Assembly: GCF_009708175.1 (NCBI RefSeq)
Contig: NZ_WMBB01000006.1
Coordinates: 310,001-374,000 of the forward strand
Source: Nocardia aurantiaca
GTDB lineage: Bacteria > Actinomycetota > Actinomycetes > Mycobacteriales > Mycobacteriaceae
DNA length: 64,000 nt
Reading direction: 5' to 3'
Shown here: piece after piece, positions 51,799 to 60,888 of the stretch
How the letters are laid out: every line of letters starts with the position of its first letter
How positions within the stretch are numbered: the first letter of the stretch is position 1
The notes under the pieces: generated by a model
Databases searched by the model: none
Told to the model about the DNA's origin: nothing
Seen by the model: the letters and a program-made list of their open reading frames with translations, nothing else
Program-made: the position numbers and the translations under genes

Positions 51799-53013
51799 GT
51801 GCCCCCTCCCGATCACCAAGGCAATAGCTGGCCGATAGCGAGCCGGCCCGCCCGCATCGGGCAGTCCGCACGGCCTGATCTCCGATGTCGCAATCTTCGG
51901 CGACTATCGTCACCGCTCCGGACTCTCCCGCGCCGGATCAGCGAGCTTCATTACGACCCGACCGGAACCGTTGCTCGCGCCCACGAAGCGGCGTTGATTG
52001 CCATAGCCCGACTCGAGGCCGGATTCGGTGAGCACCTGGCGCCTCTCGCCGACTTCCTGCTGCGCAGTGAGTCCGTCGCCTCCTCCGAGATCGAACATAT
52101 CGATGCGGGCTGGCGAGCCTTCGGCAAAGCCGTCGCGGGAGGTAAAGCCAGCAACGAGGCGAAGTCTCAGTTGGCGGCCGTCAAAGCGCTGATCACGATG
52201 GTGGATGCTGCGGGTTCAGGCCGCATCGCGCTGGTCGATCTACTCGACGCGCATCGCTTGCTGATGGCCATCGACTACTACGCCGCTCGAGACGCAGGGC
52301 AACTGCGCGACGTGCAGAACTGGATCGGAGGCGGCGACTACACGCCGATCAATGCCGCGCATGTCCCGCCACCCCCTGAACTGGTTGCCGAGCTGATCGC
52401 CGACCTGCTGGTCTTCGTCAACCGAGACGATCTGCCGATCCTCGCGCAAGCCGCGATCGCACATGCCCAGTTCGAGTCCATCCATCCGTTCACCGATGGG
52501 AACGGGCGCATCGGACGGGCACTGATCAGTGCCGTGTTGCGCCGACGCGGTCCCACCCACCGCGTGACCGTACCGCTGGCATCGGTCATGCTGGCAGATA
52601 CCGGCCGATATTTCGTTCACCTCAATCGATTTCGCGACTGCGACGTCGACGGCTTCGTCGAGTACCTGGCGGTAGGGCGGTCCACGCCAGCGAGGCCGCA
52701 CAGGAATCCGCCAGGGCTCTCGCTGAACTGCCCAGGCGCTGGCGAGAAATCGCGCGCCCGCGTGCGAACTCAGCGGACGAGACGCTGCTCGGCGCACTGC
52801 TCGACACCCCAATCTTCAACGCCGACACGGCACAACGGATCTCCGGCACCACCGATGCCAGCACCTAGGGCGTTGGGACGGCTAACGGATGCGGGGATCC
52901 TCGAGCTTCTCTCGGAGAGCAAACGCAACCGAATCTGGGCAGCAATCGATGTGCTCGCAGAGCTGGACGCACTGAGCGCGGCCATTGGCCGGCGCACGAT
53001 CGGTGAACTATGA
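51799..53013 (+). pseudogene. Fic family protein with two compensating frameshifts
   Basis: Fic enzymes transfer AMP or other groups to target proteins. The core is present: FLLRSESVASSEIEHIDAGW, RAFGKAVAGGKASNEAKSQL, and the full active-site motif HPFTDGNGRIGR at 52483-52518. After DGFVEYLA the open frame turns into unrelated Arg/Pro/Ser-rich sequence. Another frame from 52677 reads AVHASEAAQESARALAELPR and continues to ISGTTDAST at 52865, where the original frame resumes with RALGRLTDAGILELL. About 190 bp are therefore read out of frame, which should damage the C-terminal winged-helix linker. No clear start is seen before LRTLPRRISELHYDPTG, so the N-terminus may also be lost. Confidence 0.7.
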
Positions 53014-53240
53014 ATCCCTCGTCGACCTTTGTGTCCCAGAGCGTCTTTCGTCGACCCTGGTTCAGCGGTCAGCATCAGCCCGGCCGGCCCGGCCCGAAGG
53101 AATGAGTTGATCCCGTCGCCGATCCGGCCCCGAGCCGCGACGTATCCCCCCGCGCATCGATCGTTCACGCCGGACCTCACCGAAAATCCACATCTTCCTG
53201 GACGTTCCTCCGCATCGATTCGGCATGATGGCTTGCGACC

Positions 53241-53744
53241 GTGAGGTTTTCGCGGCGGGATCGGAGGGATACGGTGCGGGGGATACTATGGGCTGCCGCG
53301 GGAGCCGCGATCGCGGTGGTCACTGTCGCATCTGTGGTGTGGGCGAACCGACCGAACGAGCCCTATCGGCTGGCAGAGGGAATCTCCGTTCAGGGCCTTA
53401 CCCGTCAGCTACTGCGCAATGACGCGAGCGGCATGGGCAATGGCGACTATCCGGTCCCCGCACAAGCCGTCTTCTACGGCCCGCCACCCGCCGATCTTCG
53501 AACGTCACTGACGGCAAAGGGTTTCACGACGTCGATCCCTGAGCGACCATCGTTCACGCTGCCGGACCCGGGATCAACCGCGGTCCTCAACGGCCGCGGG
53601 CCCGACGACTGCTGGATGAGCGTCGATCGGTACGACCGCACCGCGGTGCTCCACCCGTGGCTCGGGCTCTCCGACGATCAGCGCCGAGCCGTTCGCGACG
53701 GTAGCGCTGTCCTTCTCGACGTCACGGTGGTGTGTGGTGTCTGA
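53241..53744 (+). CDS. Membrane-anchored protein of unknown function
   Basis: A 167-aa protein starting at GTG. A basic head (MRFSRRDRRDTVRG) precedes one membrane helix (ILWAAAGAAIAVVTVASVVW), then an outside domain with YRLAEGISVQGLTRQLLRND and GPDDCWMSVDRYDRTAVLHP. Two cysteines (DDCWM and VVCGV at the very end) could pair. I recognise no family. It is preceded by 227 bp in which no gene is supported. Confidence 0.6.
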   Translation: MRFSRRDRRDTVRGILWAAAGAAIAVVTVASVVWANRPNEPYRLAEGISVQGLTRQLLRNDASGMGNGDYPVPAQAVFYGPPPADLRTSLTAKGFTTSIPERPSFTLPDPGSTAVLNGRGPDDCWMSVDRYDRTAVLHPWLGLSDDQRRAVRDGSAVLLDVTVVCGV

Positions 53745-54168
53745 CCGTTCCACGCGCCGAACCCGCACCCTCGCCGCAGCAATGGCTACAGGTGAAGCTG
53801 CAGCTGAAGACGGAATGTCCTGGATGGTAAGCGCGGTCCCGCTCCTTCCGGCGTAACCCTGCTCCTATCCATCGGCGTCCCGCCGAATTCTTCGAGTGTC
53901 CGGGACCAGTGGACATCGGAGGGGCCCGACTGAAAGGAAAGCATCTTCTGTTCAGCCGGCCGGCGATTGAAGCCGAATTCGACCTGGGCAGCGTTGAGCG
54001 GCAATGGATTCCGCCTCGACCTCTGCCGTGGCGACTCCGGCTTGAGCGATGTCGAGGTGCAACTTCTCTGCGGCGAGGAGACCTTCCCGGCCACGCCGTC
54101 CGCGCCGACTCGTTGCCACCGAGTACTACCACTCTCACCACCGTGACGAGCCGAAGCAGTGGGTACGC
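53745..54168. other. Intergenic, no recognised gene
   Basis: About 420 bp between the membrane protein and the ligase gene. Open frames exist on both strands but none has domain-like sequence, and they look like GC-driven artefacts. Confidence 0.4.
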
Positions 54169-55962
54169 TTACCGCTGATACAGCGCTTCTACGTCGGCGT
54201 CGAATTCCTCGAGCACCCTGGCCCGCTTGAGTTTCAACGACGGAGTGAGGTGGCCGCCCGCCTCGGTGAATTCCGTGTCGAGGAGCCGGAATTTCTTGAC
54301 CGCCTCGGCACGCGAGACGGCTCGGTTGCCGTCGTCGATGGCCGACTGGATGGCGGCGAGCAGGTCCGGATCGAGAGCGAGATCGGCGACGGTGGCATCG
54401 GCGGGCTTGTGGGCGAGCTGTTTCCACACGGGGAAGAATTCGGGATCGACGGTCACCAGACAGGCTATGAACGGCTTCCGATCGCCGACGACGATGGCCT
54501 CGCCGATGATGGGATGCGCGCGGATGCGGTCCTCGATCACCGCGGGGGCGACGTTCTTGCCGGTGGCGGAGATGATGATGTCCTTCTTGCGCCCGGTGAC
54601 GGTGAGATAGCCCTCGTCGTCGAGCGCGCCGAGGTCCCCGGTCGCCAGCCACCCGTCGCGGAACGCCTCCGCTGTGGCCGCGGGGTTGTTCCAGTAGCCG
54701 GTGAACACGTGCGGGCCGGACAGCAGGATCTCGTCGTCCTCGGCGATGCGGATCGAAGATCCGGGCAGCGGTTGGCCGACGGTGCCCATTTTCGGCTTGT
54801 CGTGCGGGTTGAAGGTCGCCGCCGCGCAGGTTTCGGTCATCCCGTAGCCCTCCAGAACGGTGAACCCGATGCCACGATAGAAGTGGCCGAGTCGTTCGCC
54901 CAGCGGCGCACCACCACAAATCGCGAAAGTCGCCCGCCCGCCGAGAGCCTCACGCAGCCTGCGGTAGACGAGGAAGTCGAAGACGGTGTGCGCGACTCGC
55001 AGCCGCAACGGGATCCGGCCACCGTCGAGCGCATGACTGTAGTCGACCGCGGTCTGCGCGGCTCGGTCGAATATCGCGCCCCTGCCGCTGGTCTGAGCTC
55101 GAGTGCGCGCGGTGTGATAGACCTTCTCGAACACGCGTGGCACGCCCTGGATCAGCGTCGGCCGGAAGGCTGCGAGTTCGGCGACGATCTCCTTGGTATC
55201 GCTGACGTGCCCGATTTTCATCGGAGTCATCGCCGCGGCGATTTCCGCGATTCGGCCGAACACATGCGACAGCGGCAGGAAAAGCAGAACCGACGACTCG
55301 CCGGTCCGGAACACGGGTTCCAGTCTGGCGATCATGTTGCCCAACTCGGCGAGGAAGTTCCCGTGGGTGAGCTGACAGCCCTTCGGCCTGCCGGTGGTGC
55401 CGGAGGTGTAGACGATGGTGGCGATCGACTCGGCGGTCGCGGCCGACCGGCGCTCTGTCACGGTCGTATCGGCGATATCCGCGCCCGCATCCGCCAATGC
55501 GTCAACAGCCCCCGCGTCGATCTGCCAGATATGCCGAATGTTCGGTAGGCGGTCGCGGAGTTCGGCGACCGTGGCGGCGTGACCGTCGGTCTCGGTGATC
55601 ACGGCGACAGATCCGGAGTCGCTGAGAATCCAGTGCACCTGCTCGGGCGAGGACGTCTCGTACACGGGCACGGTGATGGCGCCCGCACACCAAATCGCGA
55701 AGTCCAGCAGCGTCCACTCATAGCGGGTCCGCGACATGATCGCCACGCGGTCGCCTGGCTCGATGCCGGAGGCGATCAGCCCCTTCGCCGCCGTGTGCAC
55801 CTCGGCGAGAAACTCGGGGGCGGTGAGGTCCCGCCACCTTCCGGCGACCTTGCGGCTGATCACCACGAGATCTGGATATCGCTCGGCGTTGCGGTGGATC
55901 AAGTCGGAAAGGTTGACGTTGGGATCCACCTGATAGAGCGCAGGAAGGCTGAACTCTGACAC
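54169..55962 (-). CDS. Long-chain fatty-acid-CoA ligase (FadD15-like)
   Basis: A 597-aa AMP-forming ligase that activates fatty acids to acyl-CoA. The P-loop TIVYTSGTTGRPKGCQLTHG at about residue 190, GFTVLEGYGMTETCAAATFN (A8-type motif), DGWLATGDLGALDDEGYLTV and TGRKKDIIISATGKNVAPAV are intact. Length and order match M. tuberculosis FadD15 (Rv2187) closely as I remember it, including PVYETSSPEQVHWILSDSGS and AHPIIGEAIVVGDRKPFIAC. Start is GTG at 55960-55962 with AGGAAGC upstream. No operon partner is evident. Confidence 0.94.
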   Translation of the reverse strand: MSEFSLPALYQVDPNVNLSDLIHRNAERYPDLVVISRKVAGRWRDLTAPEFLAEVHTAAKGLIASGIEPGDRVAIMSRTRYEWTLLDFAIWCAGAITVPVYETSSPEQVHWILSDSGSVAVITETDGHAATVAELRDRLPNIRHIWQIDAGAVDALADAGADIADTTVTERRSAATAESIATIVYTSGTTGRPKGCQLTHGNFLAELGNMIARLEPVFRTGESSVLLFLPLSHVFGRIAEIAAAMTPMKIGHVSDTKEIVAELAAFRPTLIQGVPRVFEKVYHTARTRAQTSGRGAIFDRAAQTAVDYSHALDGGRIPLRLRVAHTVFDFLVYRRLREALGGRATFAICGGAPLGERLGHFYRGIGFTVLEGYGMTETCAAATFNPHDKPKMGTVGQPLPGSSIRIAEDDEILLSGPHVFTGYWNNPAATAEAFRDGWLATGDLGALDDEGYLTVTGRKKDIIISATGKNVAPAVIEDRIRAHPIIGEAIVVGDRKPFIACLVTVDPEFFPVWKQLAHKPADATVADLALDPDLLAAIQSAIDDGNRAVSRAEAVKKFRLLDTEFTEAGGHLTPSLKLKRARVLEEFDADVEALYQR

Positions 55963-56235
55963 GGCTGCTTCCTATCTGCGACGCTGCGGACGGCTGGTAC
56001 GCGCACGATCACCTGCTGCAATCGTCCCGCAAACATCCGCTCGTCGCATGAGGAGCCGATTCGGCTGCCTCGGCATCCGATCGCGTCGGGAAACGCGGCC
56101 GGTGGGGTAGGGGTGACGCACTGCCGCGTCCGGCCCCCTCAGAGCCGGTGCGTGCCGGTCGTCCCGGCATCCGGTTCAGGACGTAAGCGGCTGTCGCTCG
56201 CGGTCGTGGCGGCGTGCAGTGGGTAGTTTCGGCGA
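55963..56235. other. Intergenic, no recognised feature
   Basis: 273 bp between the fadD start and the lipoprotein gene 3' end. It must hold the ligase promoter; nothing specific is visible. Confidence 0.35.
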
Positions 56236-56745
56236 TCAGCCGTTGTAGATCTCATCGATCTCGACCACTCGGTCGGCATCGATGTGGATGTAGGCGATGG
56301 GGGTGACCTGACTCCAGTGGGCGGCATTGTCTTTCACCTGGGCGAGAGTGCACGGGCCCGCAGCGGTTTGCCGGTCGTCGCATATCGTGCCGTGCTCGGC
56401 GGTGATAGGGACGTGCTCGGACACCGTCATGGTCATCCGGTCGCCGCATGACTCCTGTGTACCGTGGGCGCCGGGCATCCTCACGTGGTGGGTCATGCTG
56501 TAGGTGAGAGTGTTGTCCGCCGACAGGTCGAGCAAGGCGACGAGGCGGGTGCCCGGTGCGGTCGCTCCGGCAGAATCGGCGCAGGGACCCACGATGTCGC
56601 CCGAAGCATCGGTGCTCGGAACGGGCGATGGATTACTCGTCGAATTTTCAGCCGTCGAGCTTGACGATTGGGTTCCGCATCCGCCCAACGTGGCAGCCAT
56701 TGCAAGCGTCATGACCGGGGTCGATATGGGGCCGACAAGCTTCAT
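56236..56745 (-). CDS. Small secreted lipoprotein of unknown function
   Basis: A 169-aa protein with a lipoprotein signal: STPVMTLAMAATLGGCGTQ, with the lipobox cysteine at about residue 23. A Ser/Thr-rich stretch follows, then a globular part with four cysteines (VGPCADSAG, ESCGDRM, TICDDRQ, AGPCTLAQ) likely to form two disulfides. It ends VTPIAYIHIDADRVVEIDEI. GGGAGCAGG precedes the ATG at 56745. No family is recognised. Confidence 0.7.
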   Translation of the reverse strand: MKLVGPISTPVMTLAMAATLGGCGTQSSSSTAENSTSNPSPVPSTDASGDIVGPCADSAGATAPGTRLVALLDLSADNTLTYSMTHHVRMPGAHGTQESCGDRMTMTVSEHVPITAEHGTICDDRQTAAGPCTLAQVKDNAAHWSQVTPIAYIHIDADRVVEIDEIYNG

Positions 56746-56960
56746 TACCTGCTCCCGTGTTTCATCGAAGGCAGAGTCAGCGGCTCTGCCGGGGTGGAAG
56801 GTGGGGACCAACCACACCGTGGGTCATACCTGCGCCTCGGCGACACTCGTTGGGTAGCAGGGAAATACGCAATTTCAGCAGACTCTCGCATGTTGTGTGA
56901 ATACCAGACGATCGGCCACCGCTTTGACCGCTGGGATCGAGCCGTAAGCGGGAGGAGGAC

Positions 56961-57200
56961 TTGAACGGCGACGGCTCGGATTCGCTGTTCGACCAACTCA
57001 TCGACTGGTCCGCGGAGTCCAAGGCCGACAACTACCGCCGCTATTTCGATCTGCCAGCTGATCCTGAACATGCTGCGCTGCACGCGATTATGGAGGGCGC
57101 ACCGATCATGGCCGACCTCGTATATCGGTTGAATCCCGACATCGACCTTGCCATCGTGACCGAAGAGGCCGCGATCTCCGGGATTCCGGTCAGCTTCTGA
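56961..57200 (+). CDS. Small acidic ORF, 79 aa
   Basis: Starts at TTG right after GGAGGAGG (56951-56958; spacing is unusually short). It reads MNGDGSDSLFDQLIDWSAES, KADNYRRYFDLPADPEHAAL, HAIMEGAPIMADLVYRLNPD. The composition is acidic and helical, like small immunity or regulatory proteins, but no family is recognised. It begins the decayed accessory patch that contains an integrase remnant. Confidence 0.45.
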   Translation: MNGDGSDSLFDQLIDWSAESKADNYRRYFDLPADPEHAALHAIMEGAPIMADLVYRLNPDIDLAIVTEEAAISGIPVSF

Positions 57201-57239
57201 CAGAAGCCATCGTAGAAAACCCTCGCTCAGACAACCGGT

Positions 57240-57563
57240 CATCGGCATGTGCGGTCGGCGGGCGACCGTCGCGGGTTTGAAGCGGCGGACTTCCGGCATC
57301 CACCGCATATACCGTTCGACCTCGGTTCTCGCCACCGCGAGTGAGGTGAGCTGGTGGTCGGTGCACCAGTAGAAGTACAGACGCAGATCGGATTTCGTGT
57401 GGATCCTCGACACCGCGGAGAAGCGGGCGAGGTAAGCCAGGGCGGCCAGCCGGAGGACGAGGTCCTCACCGGCGAAGGTGACATCGAGGTCGGGAGAGTA
57501 GCCATCCTTCACGATGCCGGTGTCCCGGCGAACCGCCAGAGCAGAACGCGCGGGACGCGGCAT
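57240..57563 (-). pseudogene. Tyrosine recombinase (integrase) N-terminal remnant
   Basis: A frame from ATG 57563 contains LRLAALAYLARFSAVSRIHT, KSDLRLYFYWCTDHQLTSLA and VARTEVERYMRWMPEVRRFK, ending KPATVARR. This is the SAM-like core-binding domain of XerC/XerD-type integrases. The catalytic domain with the R-H-R-Y residues is missing, and the frame then continues into unrelated sequence. It is the clearest trace of a former mobile element in this part of the window. Confidence 0.65.
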
Positions 57564-57626
57564 GAGCTCGCGGGTGGCAGATCTCCTGCGGTCGCGACAA
57601 GAGTTCGAGGATGCGATGCTCGGGCT

Positions 57627-57988
57627 GTGGGTGAGTACTTCTGGCCGGACGATGAGGTGGGAGCGCGGGCACATCATGCATGGCCAGCGACGGTGGAATC
57701 GTTGCCGGTTGGCAGCCATGTGACAGGCAAGGTCATCGGACGGCAGCAGTTCGGTGTCTTCATCAGCATCGATCAAGCGCCGGATGCGTCGGTCTCGTCA
57801 GGGTCACCGCTCTGCCTCGGGACACGGATCTTCCTGCCCAAGGAGAAGCTGTCGAGGGTCAGGTGCTCTGGCACGAATCGCGAAGCTGCCACGTGATCGT
57901 GAGACCTCTGGAGAATCGTGAACTCGAACCCGACGCTGTCTCCGTCGACCGGTTGGACGCTCTGAGAAGGGCATTGAGCGGCGAGTGA
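57627..57988 (+). pseudogene. S1-like RNA-binding-type gene with one frameshift
   Basis: From GTG 57627 the frame reads VGEYFWPDDEVGARAHHAWP, ATVESLPVGSHVTGKVIGRQ, QFGVFISIDQAPDA, a typical S1/OB-fold opening. The sense then switches to another frame near 57787: VGLVRVTALPRDTDLPAQGE and AVEGQVLWHESRSCHVIVRP, up to the stop at 57988. Repair of a single shift would give a protein of about 120 aa. Either a real mutation or a sequencing error could explain it. Confidence 0.6.
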
Positions 57989-58214
57989 GCCGCGAGATCA
58001 GCGCGCGGCCATTGGTTCTAAGATGCAACGCTGGCGGTCCGAGCAGCCCCATATGCGGCATTACCGTGCGTTCGACGAGTACCAGGATCTCGCGTATTCG
58101 TGTTACCAACAGGCTCATGGTGCGTGGTAGACATCGGGACATGGATCTCAATAGCGAGACGCCTTGCACTGCTGCGACATGCTGTAAGTCGTATTCGGGA
58201 GACAGGGCGTCGCG

Positions 58215-58517
58215 ATGAGCACAGCCGAGGAACTGGTCCTGGAAGCCGAACCACTTCGCTATTACTCCTACAACGACGAGGCGGCATTCTTCGAATGGCT
58301 CGACAAACTCCCGTGCGTCACCTCGTACAAGGGCCGCGGTAGGGCCTTGTACATCACCGTCAACACCGCGGCGGTCGACGATGAAGCCTTCAGAGACCTG
58401 TTCGCCTTGTTCCGGCGCTATGACCTCGATCGTGAACAGCTACACAGGCTAGCTCCTGTCCAGTTCACATCGTGGTTCGGCGATGCAGCGTCTACTGATT
58501 CCGTGCCTGCTGGCTGA
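58215..58517 (+). CDS. Small ORF, 100 aa, unknown
   Basis: Reads MSTAEELVLEAEPLRYYSYN, DEAAFFEWLDKLPCVTSYKG, RGRALYITVNTAAVDDEAFR, DLFALFRRYDLDREQLHRLA. It has a well-balanced composition, few Arg/Pro runs, and a helix-rich C-terminus. This reads as a genuine small protein rather than a shadow. It lies in the patch with the integrase and S1-like pseudogenes. No family is recognised. Small immunity-type proteins of polymorphic toxin loci look similar, but no toxin gene is nearby. Confidence 0.6.
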   Translation: MSTAEELVLEAEPLRYYSYNDEAAFFEWLDKLPCVTSYKGRGRALYITVNTAAVDDEAFRDLFALFRRYDLDREQLHRLAPVQFTSWFGDAASTDSVPAG

Positions 58518-58846
58518 ACCCTCGTCAGGCGGAGCGGACGTTACGGCCAGATAACCGGGGGCCGTGGAAGTTCGGCCAAGTCGATAGCCGGTGACTGGTT
58601 TCGCGTTCCCCGGCCGCACACACTCAACTCGGCCGTAGCGGACGTTCCTGTGCCGCGGCCGGTCTCGCCGCCAGCGCCTCGGGCTGGCCGGTTCGATCAG
58701 CGCGATCAGCGGCAATGTAGTGCGTTCTCGACCCCCTGCGGTTGGCGCGGGCACGCAGGGGGCGGACGTTGCGGTGAATCTGTTACTGCGAAGGTGGCGG
58801 TGCTGGCGTTAGGACACCACCCAGCGTGATTGTTATGAGTTAGCTG
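58518..58846. other. Intergenic, repeated GCGGACGTT words
   Basis: 329 bp without a supported gene. The 9-mer GCGGACGTT occurs at 58534, 58638 and 58762. The meaning is unclear. Confidence 0.35.
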
Positions 58847-59158
58847 ATGCACGATAGTTTTGGTATGTCGGAAAGCGGCGAACATGACGCCCACGAGACG
58901 GGCGGTGGTGGGCGTCCTGGTTGGCGAGGCCGGTTTCGGCGACAGGCCCCGGGGACCGGAGGAGGTCAGCGCGGTGCGCCGGCGCGGGGGTGGGTCGCAC
59001 GGGTGGGCTGGCTGCTGCTGGTGGTGGTCGCTGTAGTACTCGGGATCGTGGTGCCGGTTGGGCAATTGCTCATGCTCGTACCGATCTCCTGGACACATCC
59101 GCTGTTGAAGGTTTTGGCGGGGCAGGGGGATCGTGATCGTCGTCGGCAATTTGCGTGA
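58847..59158 (+). CDS. Possible small membrane protein, 103 aa
   Basis: A polar Gly/Arg-rich first half (MHDSFGMSESGEHDAHETGG) is followed by one strong hydrophobic helix, VGWLLLVVVAVVLGIVVPVG, and QLLMLVPISWTHPLLKVL. The end is short and basic. The helix makes a small membrane protein plausible; the N-terminal composition is less convincing. It ends 12 bp before the convergent LysR gene. Confidence 0.4.
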   Translation: MHDSFGMSESGEHDAHETGGGGRPGWRGRFRRQAPGTGGGQRGAPARGWVARVGWLLLVVVAVVLGIVVPVGQLLMLVPISWTHPLLKVLAGQGDRDRRRQFA

Positions 59159-59169
59159 CCTGCTGCGCG

Positions 59170-60072
59170 TCAGTCCGGCAGCCAGTGCAGCTCGTGTGCC
59201 AGGGTTTTGGCGACGGTACGGATGCGGCGGTGCAGTGGTGACTGCTCGCGCGGGAGGACCAGGTGGATCGTCAGGCTGGGTGCGCCCTGCAGCGGTCGCC
59301 AGGTGAGACCGGCCGGTTGTGTCGTGACCGCGGCTTCTCCGGCCGGGGCGAGGGTGAGCCCGTCGCGTAGGTCGCGCTGGGACATGTCGAAAGAGACTGC
59401 GGGCGTGTGGAATCGGGGGTGTGGTCGGGTGTCGCGGAACAATGCGGACAGCTGATCGTGGACCACGGGGTTGGCCGTACGGTCGGGGAGTCGCAGCGGA
59501 TACGCGGCCGCGTCGGCGATCTCGATCTCCGGGTGTTCGGCCAGCGGATGGTGCTGTGCCAATTGGACCCCGACGCGCTCACGCCGCAGCAGGAACCGGC
59601 GCACGCCACGACCCGGCTGTTCACCGCGGGTGATCCCGGCATCGATGCGGCCGTCGGCGACCGCGGGGGAGATCTCCGGTGTCGCCATCGGGACCGCGCC
59701 GACCTCGAGTCCCGGGCTGCTGCGAATGAGCCTGTCCACCAGGGCCGGTGCCGTCTCGGCCCCGGTGCTGAGGCTGTATCCGATGCGCAGCGTGCCCAGT
59801 TCACCGGCCCCCGCATTCCGGGCGGTGTCCCATGCCCGGTCCAGCGCCGCCAGCGCGGGCGGCACGGACTCCGCCAAAGCCGCACCGGCCGTGGTCAATA
59901 CGACGCTACGCGTGTTGCGAACCAGCAGGCTCGCACCGAGTTCCGCCTCCAATCGGCGTATCCGGGCGCTGAGTGCGGGCTGTGCGATACCGATCCGTGC
60001 GGCCGCGCGGGTGAAGTTCAACTCCTGCGCCAGCACCAGAAAGTACCGCAGGCTCACCGTATCCGGCGCCAC
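59170..60072 (-). CDS. LysR family transcriptional regulator
   Basis: A 300-aa LysR regulator. The winged HTH reads VSLRYFLVLAQELNFTRAAA, RIGIAQPALSARIRRLEAEL, GASLLVRNTRSVVLTTAG. The periplasmic-binding-like effector domain follows (GTLRIGYSLSTGAETAPALV onward). GGAGGG lies just before the GTG at 60072. It is divergent from an EthD-type gene, the most likely target, as is usual for LysR proteins. The co-inducer is unknown. Confidence 0.92.
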   Translation of the reverse strand: MAPDTVSLRYFLVLAQELNFTRAAARIGIAQPALSARIRRLEAELGASLLVRNTRSVVLTTAGAALAESVPPALAALDRAWDTARNAGAGELGTLRIGYSLSTGAETAPALVDRLIRSSPGLEVGAVPMATPEISPAVADGRIDAGITRGEQPGRGVRRFLLRRERVGVQLAQHHPLAEHPEIEIADAAAYPLRLPDRTANPVVHDQLSALFRDTRPHPRFHTPAVSFDMSQRDLRDGLTLAPAGEAAVTTQPAGLTWRPLQGAPSLTIHLVLPREQSPLHRRIRTVAKTLAHELHWLPD

Positions 60073-60203
60073 ATGCCCTCCCCGTCGATTGATAACGATC
60101 CGTTCTGAGCCTATCGCGTCCCGGTCTTTCCCTCGACCACACATCAAGCCCTAACCTGCGCATATGACGATTCAACCGACCGCGGTAGATGCAGGAGGCA
60201 GTC

Positions 60204-60515
60204 ATGCATAAGTTGGTGGTCCTCTATCCCAAGCCCGCCGACCCTGACCACTTCCGCGACCACTACGTGACCAAACACCTTCCGCTGGTCATGGAGATGC
60301 CCGGCCTGCTTGCGTGGCGCTACAGCTTCGACGTGGCGGCGACCAACGGAGAACCGCCGTATTTCGCGGTCTTCGAAGGCGACTTCGCTGACGCCGCCGC
60401 CCTGGCCGCGGCGCGGGCGTCGCAGCAGGGCCAGCGGCTGGCCGCCGATGTCGTCAACTACGCCACCGGCGGTGCGGTCGTCATCGACTATTCGGTGGAG
60501 GACGGCCCCAGCTGA
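60204..60515 (+). CDS. EthD family protein
   Basis: A 103-aa protein of the EthD/dimeric alpha-beta barrel type. It starts MHKLVVLYPKPADPDHFRDH, YVTKHLPLVMEMPGLLAWRY, the core EthD pattern with the conserved histidine. The C-terminal GDFADAAALAAARASQQGQR and FEG strand are typical. GGAGG at 60191-60195 fixes ATG 60204 rather than the ATG at 60189. Members help ether or aromatic oxidation pathways; the exact role is often unknown. It is divergent from the LysR gene at 60072. Confidence 0.88.
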   Translation: MHKLVVLYPKPADPDHFRDHYVTKHLPLVMEMPGLLAWRYSFDVAATNGEPPYFAVFEGDFADAAALAAARASQQGQRLAADVVNYATGGAVVIDYSVEDGPS

Positions 60516-60888
60516 GGCAGGAAGGCACGCTCCGGGACGCGTTCGGCCGGCCGATGCGGCCAGGCCCGGCTATCGGCGGAACGCCGTTCCCGGTTGCCGG
60601 TTCGTTGAGCGTCAAAGGTGGGCCGATGTCCTGGCCGGATGTCACGGTGGTTGATGCGCGCGTGCGGCGCGACGGCCGGGGAGGGAGCCCGCCAACCTCG
60701 GGCAGGCCCTGCATCGCCTTTCGAACGTTCCGAACCCAGTATGGAATTCTGACTGTCATCGGCAGTTGTGGACGTTCCGTCGGCCTTGGATCGGAACGGC
60801 CAGTGGATCTTCCGATGCCCAGCGCGCTTGCTGGTTCGGGTAGCGCGGTACGCGGCCATGAGCGGAAAGCTATATCGGCGTGAAGTTC
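60516..60888. other. Intergenic, no recognised gene
   Basis: 373 bp between the EthD and LysR genes. Both strands are open over parts of it, but no domain-like sequence is seen. Confidence 0.4.

Noticed and set aside
53029..53180. Minus-strand frame with GRIGDGINSFLRAGPAG
   Set aside because: It looks slightly protein-like but too short to place in a family, and no start or continuation was found.
53722..54141. Minus-strand frame before the fadD gene
   Set aside because: Arg/Ser/Gly-rich with no motif; typical of GC-driven spurious frames.
58534..58770. Three GCGGACGTT words as an operator array
   Set aside because: Spacing is irregular, the words are not palindromic, and no gene start is correctly placed. 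Listed only as an intergenic remark.
60554..60883. Plus-strand frame between EthD and LysR genes
   Set aside because: No ribosome-binding site or recognisable fold; composition is not protein-like.
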